Source of the DNA: Ascidia mentula
Lineage: Eukaryota; Chordata; Ascidiacea; Phlebobranchia; Ascidiidae
Direction: 5' to 3'
Length of the DNA: 64,000 nucleotides
Assembly (NCBI GenBank): GCA_947561715.1
Contig: OX387205.1
Coordinates: 6,577,001 to 6,641,000, forward strand
A program made the position numbers and the translations under genes. Position 1 is the stretch's first letter. Every line of letters starts with the position of its first letter. This document shows positions 1 to 11,708 of this stretch, piece by piece. Under the pieces are notes generated by a model. The model saw only the letters and a list, made by a program, of their open reading frames with translations, was not told the origin of the DNA and searched no databases.

Positions 1-173
1 GGTCATTTTTATTGAACCATAAAGTAAAAATTGGAAAACAATAAAGTAAATATTGGAAAAACAAGTCGAGACAAGTAATGCAATGTTTCTGTTGGCAGTT
101 GACACATGTGGTAAATGAGGCCTTAATTCCATATAAATCAGTAAGGTGTTTCAATGCTGCCTTTGCATATTAG

Positions 174-607
174 GAGGCTGCAGCTTACTCCGAGGAAAAT
201 GGACTATTGTTTATGGAAACTTCTGCAAAAACAGCAATGCATGTTAATGACATATTTTTAGCAATCGGTAAGTTTATTTTAAGAATTTTATCCAATATGA
301 TAATTTAAATAGCAAACCCAACTAAAATTTGATGGCCACATATTAGGTTTTAAAAGTTGTGCAAGGTAGAAAATGTAATTTATATCCAGTTGAATATAAA
401 AATAAAGAGTCTGTTTATTTTTGAAGTTGTGTTAAATATTTGACAAATATTATGATTTTTGTTGGCTTTACGCTTACGGCAAGAAATTGTTATGCAGCTG
501 AAAAATTACCTAAAAGTGAAGGCGGAACGAATCGCCCAGGACCAGAGTTGGACATAACACAACCAAACCCGCCCGGAGGTTCTAGGGGATGTTGTGGTTC
601 ACATTGA
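174..607 (+). CDS. RAB5: Rab5 small GTPase, last two coding exons (5' part outside window)
   Basis: Rab5 is the early-endosome small GTPase that controls endosome fusion and endocytic traffic. Two coding exons are visible: 174-267 and 498-607, joined in phase 1 by a GT-AG intron. The first encodes the G5 guanine-binding motif METSAKT, followed by a Rab5-like helix (VNDIFLAI). The second starts AEKLPK, as Rab5 proteins do, runs through a Pro/Gly-rich variable tail and ends CCGSH with a TGA stop. The two cysteines near the end are the expected geranylgeranylation sites that anchor Rab5 to membranes. The N-terminal GTPase motifs lie left of the window. The gene is convergent with the dolichyldiphosphatase gene. 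The family call is firm; which Rab5 paralogue it is cannot be told from this tail. Confidence 0.93.
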
Positions 608-1948
608 GCACTTGTACCTTTAATACTATTGTGCAAAATCGTAATTGGCCTTTGATCTCCTGTGATATAACTTTATTGTGAGTTGCTTTGCCAACTATGA
701 GCCCAACTACTTGGAAATGCATGAAAAAAGGTCAAATAACTTATTTTAATATGATGAAATTGTTGATGATTTGCTATGAATAATCTTTAATTTGGTTGCT
801 GAGATAAACATTGAAAAATAGTCCTGATTTCTAACTATAAAAAATTTCTTGACTTTTTTGTCATAATGCTTGGTGTAGTTGGGATTTAATCATGGCCTTG
901 TTTGATATAAAGTTTACAAATGTACATTAAAGTTTTCATATCGCCAAATGCTTGGTCAATTGCAAACTTTGTCCAATAGCAATTTACACTTTCATTTTGC
1001 AAATATACATAACATGTTGTATTCTATTTTACATCTGTAAATATTTCTATCAGCTAGGTTTTACTAAGTATCCTTGTCACAAGCTTACTGGTTAAGTCCC
1101 ATTTCTGGAAAATGCTAAAAGTCTGGATTTCATCTAAATGTCTGTTAATTCGACCTGTAATGCTGCTTAACATGTGACCAATCCTTCACATTATTCAAAC
1201 ACATTCCTCCAGGAATAATATTAACAAATGATTGTGATTGTTTCAAACTTTTATGTGCTCATGGTAAAAAAATAAAACTTGTTAAATTGTGACTTAAATT
1301 GGTTTCATGATAAAAAATTTCATTTACCTTTGCAATAGAAGTAATCAGTGTTGTTGGGAGTACTGGTGTATGGTTATGTTTCTGGAAGTTTAAAACTTGG
1401 TGGATTTTAGGAGGTGCAAAAGTATGTTTGTAACACTGCTGTGCAATGAGAAAAAAACTATTTCCCTGCGAGGACAAAATTCTTACTTCACTTACAGCCA
1501 CACATGTCTTGTTTTTAAATTGTTGAAAAAATTTAGTCCGATCTCTAGATGTTTGGTATAGGCAACCATGCCCAGGAGAGTGAATGTTTTGCAAAGGAAA
1601 ATAAAAAAAGGGATACATATAATTTTGTAAATTTACTGACATATGAGATGCAACAAAATGAAACATATTGAAAAGAACGACAATTTAAAACTTATTTTTG
1701 GTCCTTCTTTGAAGACTAAAATCCCAGACATGTCCGGGAAAATCTTGGCGTAAGTCATACAAACATTTGTGTGGAGATAATGGTCCTCATAATGTTGGCA
1801 TCAAACAATTTACTACAGCCCAAGCATATTTTGTTGTATAAGGAACAATCACCACACATAAGCACAAACATTTTATTAATTACTTTTTCTAGATGCAATG
1901 CGCAAAGGTTCCTGTTTAAAAAGGTAGAGTAATTTTGTAGGTGTGTTT
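608..1948. other. Convergent 3'-end spacer between Rab5 and DOLPP1
   Basis: AT-rich sequence between the two stop codons. It should contain the Rab5 3' UTR and the end of the DOLPP1 3' UTR. A reading frame of about 135 codons on the minus strand (1259-1666) shows no family motif and I do not consider it a gene. No RNA gene or mobile element was recognised. Confidence 0.5.
1872..1877 (-). terminator. Probable polyadenylation signal of DOLPP1
   Basis: AATAAA on the minus strand, about 70 bases past the DOLPP1 stop codon, the usual place for a short animal 3' UTR. The call is by position and hexamer only. Confidence 0.5.
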
Positions 1949-4900
1949 TCAGCTGTTCTTGTTTCTTGCAGTTTTGGATCTTATTCTGTTAAAAAGAGAT
2001 TTAGTTAATTAGATATATTTTCATATACATGATTTGGCCTACCTTGCCTCCTTTCGTGAAATTATATATTCAAACGTCAAGACGTTTGGTATGAATGTGG
2101 AGTCGCGAATCATAAAGAATTTGCATATGCTATGTTCAACAATTAGTGAGAAGTAACGAGAAAAAAGTACCTGCAAAACAACTTGACATATTGTGTGAAC
2201 AAGACCTAAATTTAAAGACTTAGACAAAGATCTGAGTTTGTGGCAAGGAAAATCCACCCTTTTCACATACTACCATGCATATTTTTAAACTCGTGGTTGA
2301 CAAGAAAACAAAACCAGCAGCTGTTTGCAAATAATATTTGTGTTTTGTAAATGGCTCTCAATGCTTTTGCAACAAAAAATTTGTTTGCTGCACTCTATGC
2401 CCAACTAAAATTACATTTAAATGACTGCACAGTGTCTGTTATTGGTCGTTTCAGTTCTATTGTCTTCACAGATACTAACCCTTACCTAAATCCAGGGCTC
2501 GGCCAATATTGACCTTGTTTTTTGGGACAGTGGCTCCCAACCAAGGTACCTTTTTTAAGTTTGAAATGTGCCATGAGCTTTTTTCTGCGTGTTGTCTTTG
2601 GAATTTTTTATAACATGTATTTTAAAGCTGACACTTTCAGGTTTCTAGATGGGTGCTGTAAAACGTTTTTTTATCTTCTGTCAGTTGAGGTTGGGAACCA
2701 CTGTTTTAAGACATACAAACTCAAGGAGTAAATATTAACTGATAATTATGTACCTGGGTCAAAGAAAACCAGATATTGCCCAATATAAATCCTATTAAAA
2801 TTCCAGCCAGTACTTGTGACCAAGTATGATAAACCAAGTATATGCGACTATAACATACAAGTCCAGTGACAACGAGACCAAGTACAGTAATTCCATGCTT
2901 CCAAACAACACCAAACCATGTTGTATACCCATGCAATCTAAAAATATATTTTAAAATCAATTGCATAGCCATTTAAGCAGTTTGTATAACTTTGCAGTGT
3001 TACAAGGTATAGTGTGAATAGGAAATATTTTCACAAAAAGTTCCATATCAAATACATAAACCTACAAAAACAATTCTTCTGCACCACAACCAAACAGTTG
3101 TATTAGGCATTAATAATAGGGTTAATTATGCAAATTCATAAGCTGCTTAATAGGCACATCTGGTTAAAAAAAGGTGTAAAACTCTTCTTAAAAGTGAAAA
3201 TTACACTATTGCTTTGAATAAAACAAAGCCACATATAATAAACTCACAACCCTGATTTTTTTAAAATCAACTTAGCACAAATAAATTACACTTATAGTTA
3301 CACTTATTAGACAAGTAAACACTGTCAGTTGTTCTCCATATGAGCAGATCCAGCCACAATTTTGTAGCAGATTGGAATTACTGTTATGTGTCATGTGAGA
3401 TTTGTTGCAATTCCTTAATCAAAGTCAGTGAGATAACTATAAGTTGGGTTCAGGATAGGGATGTGCCAAGGCGAACCCGAATCTATTCGCCGAATAGCAC
3501 AGATTTAATATTCGTGCGAATAACACACAAGATTTGTATGCTTGTGTACAATTATTGGAGCATAATATGGTTGTGTAATACACTAACTGAGGTTTAGTGC
3601 TTTTTTGAATAATCAACAATGGAAGCAGAGCGCTACGAGAACAAGTGTAGACATTTTTGCCATCGGTTAATCACCACGAATGTACAAATGTAACAATAAC
3701 AGCGTTTCTTTTGCAGCGAAATCCCTTTGGTCTAACATAGTTTCATAGTTATGGTCCAACAAAGTAAGTCTATTCGTGGCACGGGTTTGCATAACTAAAA
3801 CGCCTTTGACGACAAAAGAACTGAATCTCTGAGTTGTTTAACATTATATTTGATCAATCTGAGGGCACAATTACGTCATGTTAAGTCAAAGTATCGTTCT
3901 TCCAAAAAACGGTATAGCGGCCATTGTTTACCTGTGCGATAGTAGACTTGTTGGTTTCTGTAAGTTTATTATACTTTGCAGAAATCAACTGTATGTAATT
4001 ATTTTGTCGTATGACAGTAAAACAATCGTTCGTCAAGGAACATAGGCTACATGCGCGCATGATCTATTGCTCATGTCTTACTTACACACGAATATATTCG
4101 GGTTCGTGCGAATAATGTTTCCTATTTATTCGGGTTAGCACGAACCCGAATCTTTGTCCATCTGGCACATCCCTAGTTGAGGGTTGGGGTTTCATATGGA
4201 ATTCGTGTCAAAGTCGCTGAAAATACCACTCTGATGCTATTATTATTGCTATAAATTATTTCTGGTCTATTTTCATACTACAGTAGTCATAACTACCTCA
4301 GTATAATTTAACTCACCGAATATAGCAGAAAAGAACTCCGTATGTCACGAAAAAGCCCATAAACTGTGAATGTGCGGATGGCCACCCATATTTACCACTG
4401 TATTGTTCATGTGTAGCTTTTGGCCGAAGTTCACATATATACAGTTTTAAAAATGTGTTAACTATTTCATTCAACAGCAATCCAGCTAGATAGAATACCT
4501 GCAAGAAGACAAGTGTTATTTCTCTGAGGCATAGGCGTATCCAGGAATTTTTAAAGGGGGGGTCCAATTTTTTTTGGGAATTCCCCGATTATTAGGTGTA
4601 AACTAAGGTTAATTGTGGTCGAGAATCGAATGCCAGTGTTCCCGCCAATCGTCACATAAACGGTGGCTTAAAATAAACCGGACCCCCCCTGGATACGCCC
4701 ATGCTCTGAAGTAATTAATATGCAAGTCATTACAACAGAACATGAGGCATGCCAACATCGAACTGTACAACTGTACAACTGTACAAGACACTTACTGTGT
4801 GAATTTCTCTTCTAAAATATATGTGAGTAGCAAATGCAACCAAAGTAAATATAGGTGTTAAACTAGCCAAAGCAAGGATGAATCCGAAAATATCACCTGT

Positions 4901-6160
4901 AATGCAAAAAATTTTTATGGCACCAAACTCCAGCACTGCAAAATATATAATAACATAGTTTTTTCTCCCGCAAAAGAAATCAAAAATAGCACCTACTGAT
5001 AAATTAAAATTTGGATCGAAATATATTATTATTCAAATCTTTCAGATTTATTATTCTGAAATGATCACATCTATTTCTGACAGCAAAAGTTTTGTACGCA
5101 GATACCAGAAAAACCTACGCTGGAGACCAAATGGGCGATAGGTAATAAATGATGGATTGATTGGCGCTTGATGACAGGGCATATTTTCTCTTATAGCGTA
5201 AGTCAGTGTTTCCCAACCGGTGGTACGTGTGCCACTAGTAGTACGCAACCGCATTCCAGGTGGTACATGAGCACCTTTCCGTAATTTGCGGGTATAGTTT
5301 GAATTAAAAATATCGTAACTGATTTTTTTTCGATAGTTTATCCCCTAGGTTACTTTGTAACACTCAATTAGGTGGTACGCGTCGAAATTGTTTTACCTCC
5401 AAGTGGTACGCAACCACAAAAAGGTTGGGAATCACTGGCCCAAATGATTCAGTCCAATCTTTGTATAATTTATGCTACTTCGTAAAGGGCTTTTCTCGCA
5501 CGCTGAACTAAAAGTTATTGATTCTGATGTCACAATGAATTTTATGTGAGTCACCAATTAACGCTCAATCATCGCTATTCAGAAATTAGGATTTTCGGTG
5601 GTATGGTTTACTTGTTTTAACTAGACATTGGTATTAAAATATTAGAAATCAGACGAAATTGGTGTCATTCCGCCAACCTTACCCATCGCATTAATTGACA
5701 GGCAACAAATAAATTCGTTATGTTTTTTGTCTGTTCTGTTGGGAGTTGTTAAATGACCAAGGTATTTTGGGGGGGGTGCAGAAAAAAAGGTTTGAGAAAC
5801 ACTGGTTTAGACATTCGCATGCCAAAAAAAGTTTAACAACAACTTGTGTGTGCAGCTGCCATGCTCTGCAAACTGGTGCTAGTGCGTGACTATTGCAATT
5901 TTATGGTTAGAAGGATTAAAGTAGAAATACTTGAATATTTTTTTGGATAAACCAAGTGAATTATCCAGCAAAGACTTTTCTTAGTGTAAGGATAAGAGCC
6001 TTTGTGCTTTGAACTACTTTTTTAAGTGACAAATTTTATTTAGAAAATCACAACTCTGCGGTTAAGACATATTCTTTTTCTAACCTTCGAGATACTGAAC
6101 GTGCGTAAACGACAAAGGTTTCCATTTTTCTGCATTTCCAAAAACTTCCTTCTCCTCCAT
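1949..6160 (-). CDS. DOLPP1: Dolichyldiphosphatase 1, complete six-exon gene
   Basis: An ER membrane phosphatase that removes a phosphate from dolichyl pyrophosphate so the lipid can be reused in N-glycosylation. Coding exons in gene order: 6160-6085, 4896-4796, 4498-4317, 2937-2754, 2170-2043 and 1985-1949. All joins are GT-AG and phase-compatible, giving 235 codons; the human protein has 238. The lipid-phosphatase signature is present: K77-X6-R84-P85, P99-S-A-H102 and S150-R151-X5-H157. The C-terminal block FFMIRDSTFIPNV matches the family closely. Hydrophobic stretches fit a four-pass membrane protein. The ATG at 6160 is chosen because it opens a 25-codon lead into the conserved LSFTHVQY block, as in human DOLPP1. 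Introns hold hAT-like MITEs. A dispersed repeat begins about 12 bases upstream of the ATG. Identification is firm; transcript ends are not seen. Confidence 0.95.
3456..4175. mobile_element. hAT-like non-autonomous element (720 bp) in a DOLPP1 intron
   Basis: The ends are inverted copies of TAGGGATGTGCC. They are flanked by imperfect 8-bp direct repeats (GTTCAGGA at 3448-3455, GTTGAGGG at 4176-4183, six of eight matching), as expected for hAT insertions. Subterminal sequence rich in CGAACCCGAAT/ATTCGGGTTCG is also inverted. No transposase reading frame is present. Confidence 0.75.
4529..4704. mobile_element. Short MITE with GGCGTATCCAGG inverted ends
   Basis: A 176-bp element whose ends are inverted copies of GCAT(A/G)GGCGTATCCAGG. 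The flanks are similar (TCTGAG and TCTGAA), an imperfect short target duplication. It is non-coding and lies just upstream of exon 3 in the DOLPP1 intron. Superfamily not assigned. Confidence 0.65.
5204..5437. mobile_element. hAT-like MITE (CAGTG ends)
   Basis: Starts CAGTGTTTCCCAACC and ends with the inverted partner GGTTGGGAATCACTG, a common hAT terminal motif. The flanking octamers GCGTAAGT and GCCCAAAT match at five of eight positions. Repeated GTGGTACG words occur inside; no coding capacity. It lies in DOLPP1 intron 1. Confidence 0.65.
5765..5804. mobile_element. Right end of a truncated hAT-like element
   Basis: GGTTTGAGAAACACTG is the inverted form of the common hAT terminus CAGTGTTTCTCAAACC, preceded by a G-rich tract. 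I found no matching left end upstream in the intron, so this is probably a truncated copy. Confidence 0.4.
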
Positions 6161-6171
6161 TATGTTTTCGA

Positions 6172-6500
6172 CAATGAAATGGAAATTTGTTTGAACCGAA
6201 ATTATTACATGCATGAATAAATACAGCTTCAATTGATGTGTTTACACAAAATGTATATTAACTAAAAAAAAAAAAAAAGTTGTAATAACAAACGTTTTAT
6301 TCAAGAAGGTCTGCAATAGTTTTGAAACAATATTTATACCTATATAGTGGCAATTTTAAAAAACCTATGAAGTATATTGCAACGGAATGGGTTTGACCGC
6401 GGTTATATGTGAATCCCAGCGAGCATTTGGGGCGCTGTGCCAATTTAATAATGTTCCGGGCCTTAGAATGTTTAAAAATTGACTCAGGTCATATTTTATA
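6172..6500 (+). repeat. Dispersed repeat family A, copy 1
   Basis: Diverged copy of sequence seen again at 8625-9390 (same strand) and 22965-23345 (opposite strand). Shared words include GAAATGGAAATT, TTGTAATAACAAAC, TATATTGCAACG(G/A)AATGGG and GTGCCAATTTAATAATGTTC. It contains an A15 tract. It starts about 12 bases upstream of the DOLPP1 start codon, so it overlaps that gene's promoter or 5' leader. No coding capacity; class unknown. Confidence 0.7.
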
Positions 6501-6711
6501 GGTGTTCAAAATACGCAATGGTAATGTTACAGCATAGAATACTAAAACAGCAATGTTTTTTTTTATTATTTGGCAACGTAAAAACAACTGCCACGAATCA
6601 AAAGCAACAGGCGTAAACAACAGAGGGGTTAACGTCTAACTGAGACGGCGTAGAAAACAAAGGATTGAACACTAGGAGAGTTACGCCCAAAAACAATTAC
6701 AATACATCTAA

Positions 6712-7130
6712 TTCATAATGAATTGTGTAGAGGAGGGTTGGTGGCTTCACTTAATCGCAAATGGAGGGTACTTTCTGTGATTCATTTTTTCACAAAACAA
6801 ACCTACAATATTTTCTGCCTTTTTAGTCAAAATAATGTCCAAGGGACATAATGTCCCTGGGGGAGCGGTTAAAGTATCTATCTCGAATATAATTTTGACC
6901 AGAATTCCTAGACAAGGGTCGGGACTAACAGAAAATCACAAATTGAGCATACTTTCTGTGATTCATTTTTCCACAAAATCCACCTCAATATTTTGGTAGT
7001 TTTTCAGCTACATGTTCAACAGCACCCTCTACCAATTTACTGCCTGACTAATAACCCTAAAAACCATAGTAAAACTGTCCCCAAACACGCTAAAAATCGC
7101 CCTGGCAACAGCCTGTTCATTTGCCCTCAT
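6712..7130. repeat. Dispersed repeat family B, copy 1
   Basis: Related to 26010-26900. Diagnostic words are ATTGTGTAGAGGAGGG, AATGGAGGGTACTTT, TTCATTTTT(T/C)CACAAA and AATTTTGACCAGA. It contains two diverged internal units about 200 bp apart that share TACTTTCTGTGATTCATTTTT. Non-coding; family not identified. Confidence 0.6.
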
Positions 7131-7149
7131 TCATCCAAAACACTGGCAC

Positions 7150-8290
7150 TCATGCATGACCCATTGCATTGTTACATACAATCAACTCTGTTACGCAGCC
7201 GCAGTGGCAGCGTATGTGTAGTCTCTCACATTGTGGGTTGGGACAGCGATTACCAGTGTATGATGATTGTGGTGCCCATCTATTACAGGGGCACTTCCTG
7301 TGGATTGCCTTACACTTACATGTATATAGATGTTCATCGGTAGGATATATTACACGACAACATTTTGAATATTGTTTTCTCTGTGAGGGGCTCTTCCTTC
7401 TCTTTTTATTCCGTGTTGTTGTTGTTGTTGTTGTTGGTTTGACCGGTGTTGAAGTTGATAGAATTGCGGAGTCGTCGGTGGTGTATCTGATTGTTGGTGG
7501 GAGTAAAGTTGGGTCGATGTGTTGAACTGTTTCAGGAACTGGTGGAGTTTTTGTCGGTTTCGGAGCGGTGTTGGTACATAAGTTGGTGATGTAGGCGGAT
7601 ACATATAAGAAGATGGTGCAGTTCTTTTGGGCGTTATGTAGGATCGTTCTTCGGCTGTAGCAGTGGTAGTGGTGGTTGTAGCGGTTGTGGAGGAGGTCTC
7701 TTCTTCCGATGAGGATGTTTTCTCCTTCTCGTCTCCTGTTGGGTTGGAGTCTTCCTCCATTTGCTATTTGATGGTTTCTTTCTTCTTCTTTTTTTCGGCC
7801 AGGATGTGGCATTCGGCCTTGTTGTGGCCGTCCGCCTTGCAGTGATCATAGTGAGGTGGCTGTGATGTGTGGAAAGCCGAGACCAAATGTTCCCCGAGCT
7901 TGAGCTCCCGTGGGATTAGGTTCTTTTTAAGGACAGACCTCTTCATAATAAAGGCTCTTTTGCCATTACTTATTTTAAACCCGCCGTAGAGCCGCCAACC
8001 CCTCGACACTGGCGCATAGCGGCTCAGTAGTGCCTGGTTTGGCTGCTGTTTGATTTTGGGTGGCACATAACTGAGGACCACTCTCTCCTCGTCTTTGGTC
8101 CGCAGCATAGACCGTCGACGAGGAGTCTGTGATCATCTTTGCCAGTATTTTGGCTTGCGCGTCGTTTCTTGTGTAAAAGATGACTTTGCCGTTTGGGAGA
8201 AGCACAATGCCATTAAGGTTACTTATAGCAAATTTGATGGTTTTCAGTAGGCCATAGATCGCCTCCCGGTTCGCGCAATTATTTGTTCAT
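7150..8290 (-). pseudogene. Decayed ORF1-like zinc-knuckle protein gene, probably LINE-derived
   Basis: Read on the minus strand, the region encodes in order: an RRM-like piece (VLLPNGKVIFYT, near 8200), a second fold around GGFKISNGKRAFIM, and a degenerate zinc knuckle (YDHCKADGHNKAEC, tyrosine in place of the first Cys). A Ser/Thr/Gln-rich tail follows, then a cysteine-rich C-terminus (7170-7330). The order resembles ORF1 proteins of some LINEs and related Gag-like RNA-binding proteins. The frame is broken in several places, so no intact protein is made. A GTT trinucleotide run lies near 7417-7434. No reverse transcriptase lies nearby, so the parent element is uncertain. Confidence 0.5.
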
Positions 8291-8624
8291 ATTTTGACCC
8301 AAAAGGCAGTAGACAGCAAATCGCCGTAAAAAATGATGGGACACGATTTATTCAAAATCATCCACATATTTCAAAAGAAAAGGGACCAAATTTCTTGTTT
8401 CTTAAAAAACGTTTTAAATTTTGTTCTATTTAATGGGTTTTTTAGCCCCTTAAAAAAACACCAAAATCGCATTTAACCGAATGCATTTTTCATTTCACTC
8501 ATGCGTAACGGCGCACTTTCAGCAGAGTTTCCATACAGCGAGAATTCACGCTTGGCTGATTTCACCCTTAAGGCCGGGTACACCATAGTAAGAGTATACT
8601 ATGGGTACACACACCACCGTCATT

Positions 8625-9390
8625 TCGGCGAAATGGAAATTGGTTAAGACCGAAATTATTTCACGCATGAGTGAACACGTCTTTAAACCATTGTGTTCAC
8701 CCAAAATAAGCATTAACTCACGAAAAAAACAAAAATGAGTTGTAATAACAAACATTTCAATCAGCAAGGTCTCCAATATTTGCAAAACAATATCTATACT
8801 TTATAATTGCAATTTTTGAACACCTATAAAGTATATCGCAACGAAATGGGTTTGACTGCGGTCACGCTGTGTGAATCCCAGCATTCGCGTATTTCCGGCG
8901 CTGCATACAAGTGCCAATTTAATAATGTTCCTGGACATAGAATTTTTTAAAAATTGCTGTAGAATAGGCTTAGAACATGTAGATCACATTACAATAGCGT
9001 TTTCTGAACACCTATAAAGTATATCGCAACGAAATGGGTTTGACTGCGCTCACGCTGTGTGAATCCCAGCATTCGCGTATTTATGGCGATGCATACAAGT
9101 GCCAATTTAATAATGTTCCGGGCCATAGGATATTTTAAAAATTGGTATAGAATAGGCTTAGAACATGTAGATCACATTACAATAGCGTTTTTGGAACACC
9201 TATAAAGTATATCGCAACGAAATTGGTTTGACTACGGTCACGCTGTGTGAATCCCAGCATTCGCGTATTTATGGCGATGCATACAAGTGCCAATTAAATA
9301 ATGTTCCGGGCCATAGGATTTTTAAAAAATTGGTGTAGAATAGGCTTAGAACATGTAGATCACATTACAATAGCGTTTTTTGAACACCTA
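8625..9390 (+). repeat. Family A repeat, copy 2, ending in a 188-bp tandem array
   Basis: The left part (8625-8817) matches the 6172-6370 copy. The right part is three tandem units of exactly 188 bp starting at 8818, 9006 and 9194, each opening GAACACCTATAAAGTATATC; the same word restarts at 9382 and then breaks off. Units differ by only a few bases, so the expansion is younger than the dispersed copies. No open reading frame. Confidence 0.85.
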
Positions 9391-11234
9391 TACCACTGAC
9401 ATCTATGAACACTAGGTGGCGCAACTCCGCTCAAAGTTGAAGCAATTTGATTGGCGCAGCCGCCATCTTGGAAGGTCCAACTTTCTGGTTTGCTAGCATT
9501 GGTGTACGGTCAGTTTGAAATAGTAAATGACATTGTGGTTGTTTATTATGAAAATAATAGGTGTGAAAAATAAACAAGAGTTCGCTGTTCATGCGTCAAG
9601 TGTTCGTTGCATATAAAATGTTTGCAAATGTGAATTTACATCCGCAAAGCTGTGGACTGCAGTGCTATGCCGTAACCGTCTGGAACAAGTTTTTGTTTAT
9701 ATGTAAGGGAATAGCTAATAGTAATTGAAATTACATTAGTTTACGGGAATGTAAACTTTGGGGACCGTTTTAGATTGATCCGATTCCTGTTGAATAACCG
9801 GAATTCTGCCCAAGTGTAGAGGACAGAAGTTAAATCAAACAAGATAAAGTACTTGTAGGCCATGACAGAAATACAACAACTTTGAGAAATTTTTTTTTAA
9901 AACCTAAAACTCTACCGGTACTGGTACCAAAAGACAATTTATGATTTTTAAGTAAATCGCCTTATATTTGAGTTTTACTTTGTTCTATTGCAAAAGAATA
10001 CCAACAAGAATGGCTGTTTTCTTCAGAGAAGATGATGTGTTTTACAATGCACATGTTCTTACTCTGTCTACAGTAAATGCATATATATTTATAAGTTCTT
10101 AGTTTGAAGAAAAAACAATCCTTATGAAACTATGACTTCCATAACCACAGCATTGTATGTAAAGAATATATATTGTCATGTATCTGCAAGGTAGCATGCT
10201 AAACACCAAGTTACTACTTACTGTATCTATATATATGTTGTTTTACATATTCTCAAAATCTTCCATTATTCTCTCGTCTTGAAAGTTGTGATATAAATTT
10301 GTAGTTCTGAAGATTGCATAGCACAGGAACAGGATGTATACATTTGATGTTAACATCGGTTCGATCCAATCTTAAAATCCCCCAAATTAGTGTGAAATAT
10401 TGTTGCTTTAAAATGTTTTGTGCAATTCTTGCTCTTAGCAGGCTACACCAATATATTGCCAAAGTGTATGTTTGGGTAGCCCACTTAAGTAAAACATAAA
10501 ACCCAACCTTTATAAATACATCAAGTTAGTTTTTTTTAAAACAAAACTGTATATAATACCTGTTGTTTTTATAGGACTTGTTTCTGTTTGGTTTGCATTA
10601 AAACATGGTTGTCTAAGAACAAGGCCATGAACTTTGTGTAGTCGTGGGGGGACTGTAGCAACACGCATGTTTCCCTACTCAATTCTTTACACATTTGCAA
10701 CACATACGGACCGAAGACTGCAGACGGTGTTAAGCTTTCCTGCCGGAGCTCCCACAGGCTTTCTGGCATCCTGCTGGACAACACATTTTTTCTAACACTT
10801 TGTTATAAAACGCTCATTTTCGTAATCCTTCGACAGGCTAGACTTGTCTACTCTCTTAGTCGCTCGACCTCTCTTGGCCCTGTTGTTATTCTCGCTGCAA
10901 TTCAGGCACGTGTTAAACGCGCTTGAAACAAATTAAACTTAAGCCACCTGGTAATTGCAATCGCGCCTTTCAATATAATGAACAAGTCTGCCACGGAGTC
11001 GAATTTAGTATATACAGCAAGAACACGCAAGCAGACATAGCTTCAGCACAGCAGCAACCAGAAGAATTCTATTTGTACACTGCAGGACTGACCCTTTTCC
11101 TGCCAATTCCCAAAAAAATTTAGAATATTGCAATAACGATATTGTGTGGTGTAGTCAATTATTTGCTAAATTTCTTTGGGAAAAAACAACAATTAGCCTA
11201 TGGGAACAATATATTCTTTTCTTCTAGCCATCTT
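9391..11234. other. Intergenic stretch with one short conserved-looking repeat and one weak exon candidate
   Basis: At 9410-9422 is CACTAGGTGGCGC, and at about 9464-9490 GCCGCCATCTTGGAAGGTCC; the latter recurs inverted at 19633-19656. Both resemble vertebrate CTCF and YY1 sites but may simply belong to a repeat. On the minus strand 10784-10569 is an open frame of about 71 codons beginning after a CAG (MPESLWELRQESLTPSAVFG...). It has protein-like composition but no family I recognise; it could be a terminal exon. Nothing else supported. Confidence 0.3.
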
Positions 11235-11708
11235 TGCCCGTTAGATGCTCCCCGGTTCGTGGAGCGGAACGTCACACGAGGGAAAGGTTAAAACGCGCCT
11301 TCTGAACTTCCTCGAATATATTCGCAGTTTTTTATTCGGACAAAGAAGACGGTTTCTATAATGCATCACATCAACAAATGTACTTCAATGTACAAATTCA
11401 ATATAGGCTCACCAACTGTTTTCGGAACCGGCATGCAAACGAATAAATTGCTGGTTCAGTGTCACGCCTAAACAAAGAAGCAACGTATAGTCACAAATTC
11501 CCGCTACGACATTACACACAATGCTTACCAATTGTTGTGACAACAAACCACAAACACCACTTGATTAAATGGCACGAACACTCTAAGAATAAACAAAGCA
11601 GTGTAAACTACTCGTTAACTGTTACGTCACAAACTGCAACAATTATAGCAGTGAAAAAAAAGGTACATAAATAGAAATCAGGCAATTGCTGGCAAATAAG
11701 ATGTAACA
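11235..11708 (-). repeat. 3' LTR of the BEL/Pao fossil
   Basis: 474 bp, beginning TGCCCGTTAG and ending GATGTAACA on the plus strand, so TG...CA in both orientations. It aligns with the LTR beginning at 17829. Confidence 0.9.

Noticed and set aside
7169-7525. Plus-strand open frames over the zinc-knuckle relic
   Set aside because: They are antisense shadows with low-complexity translation from the GTT run.
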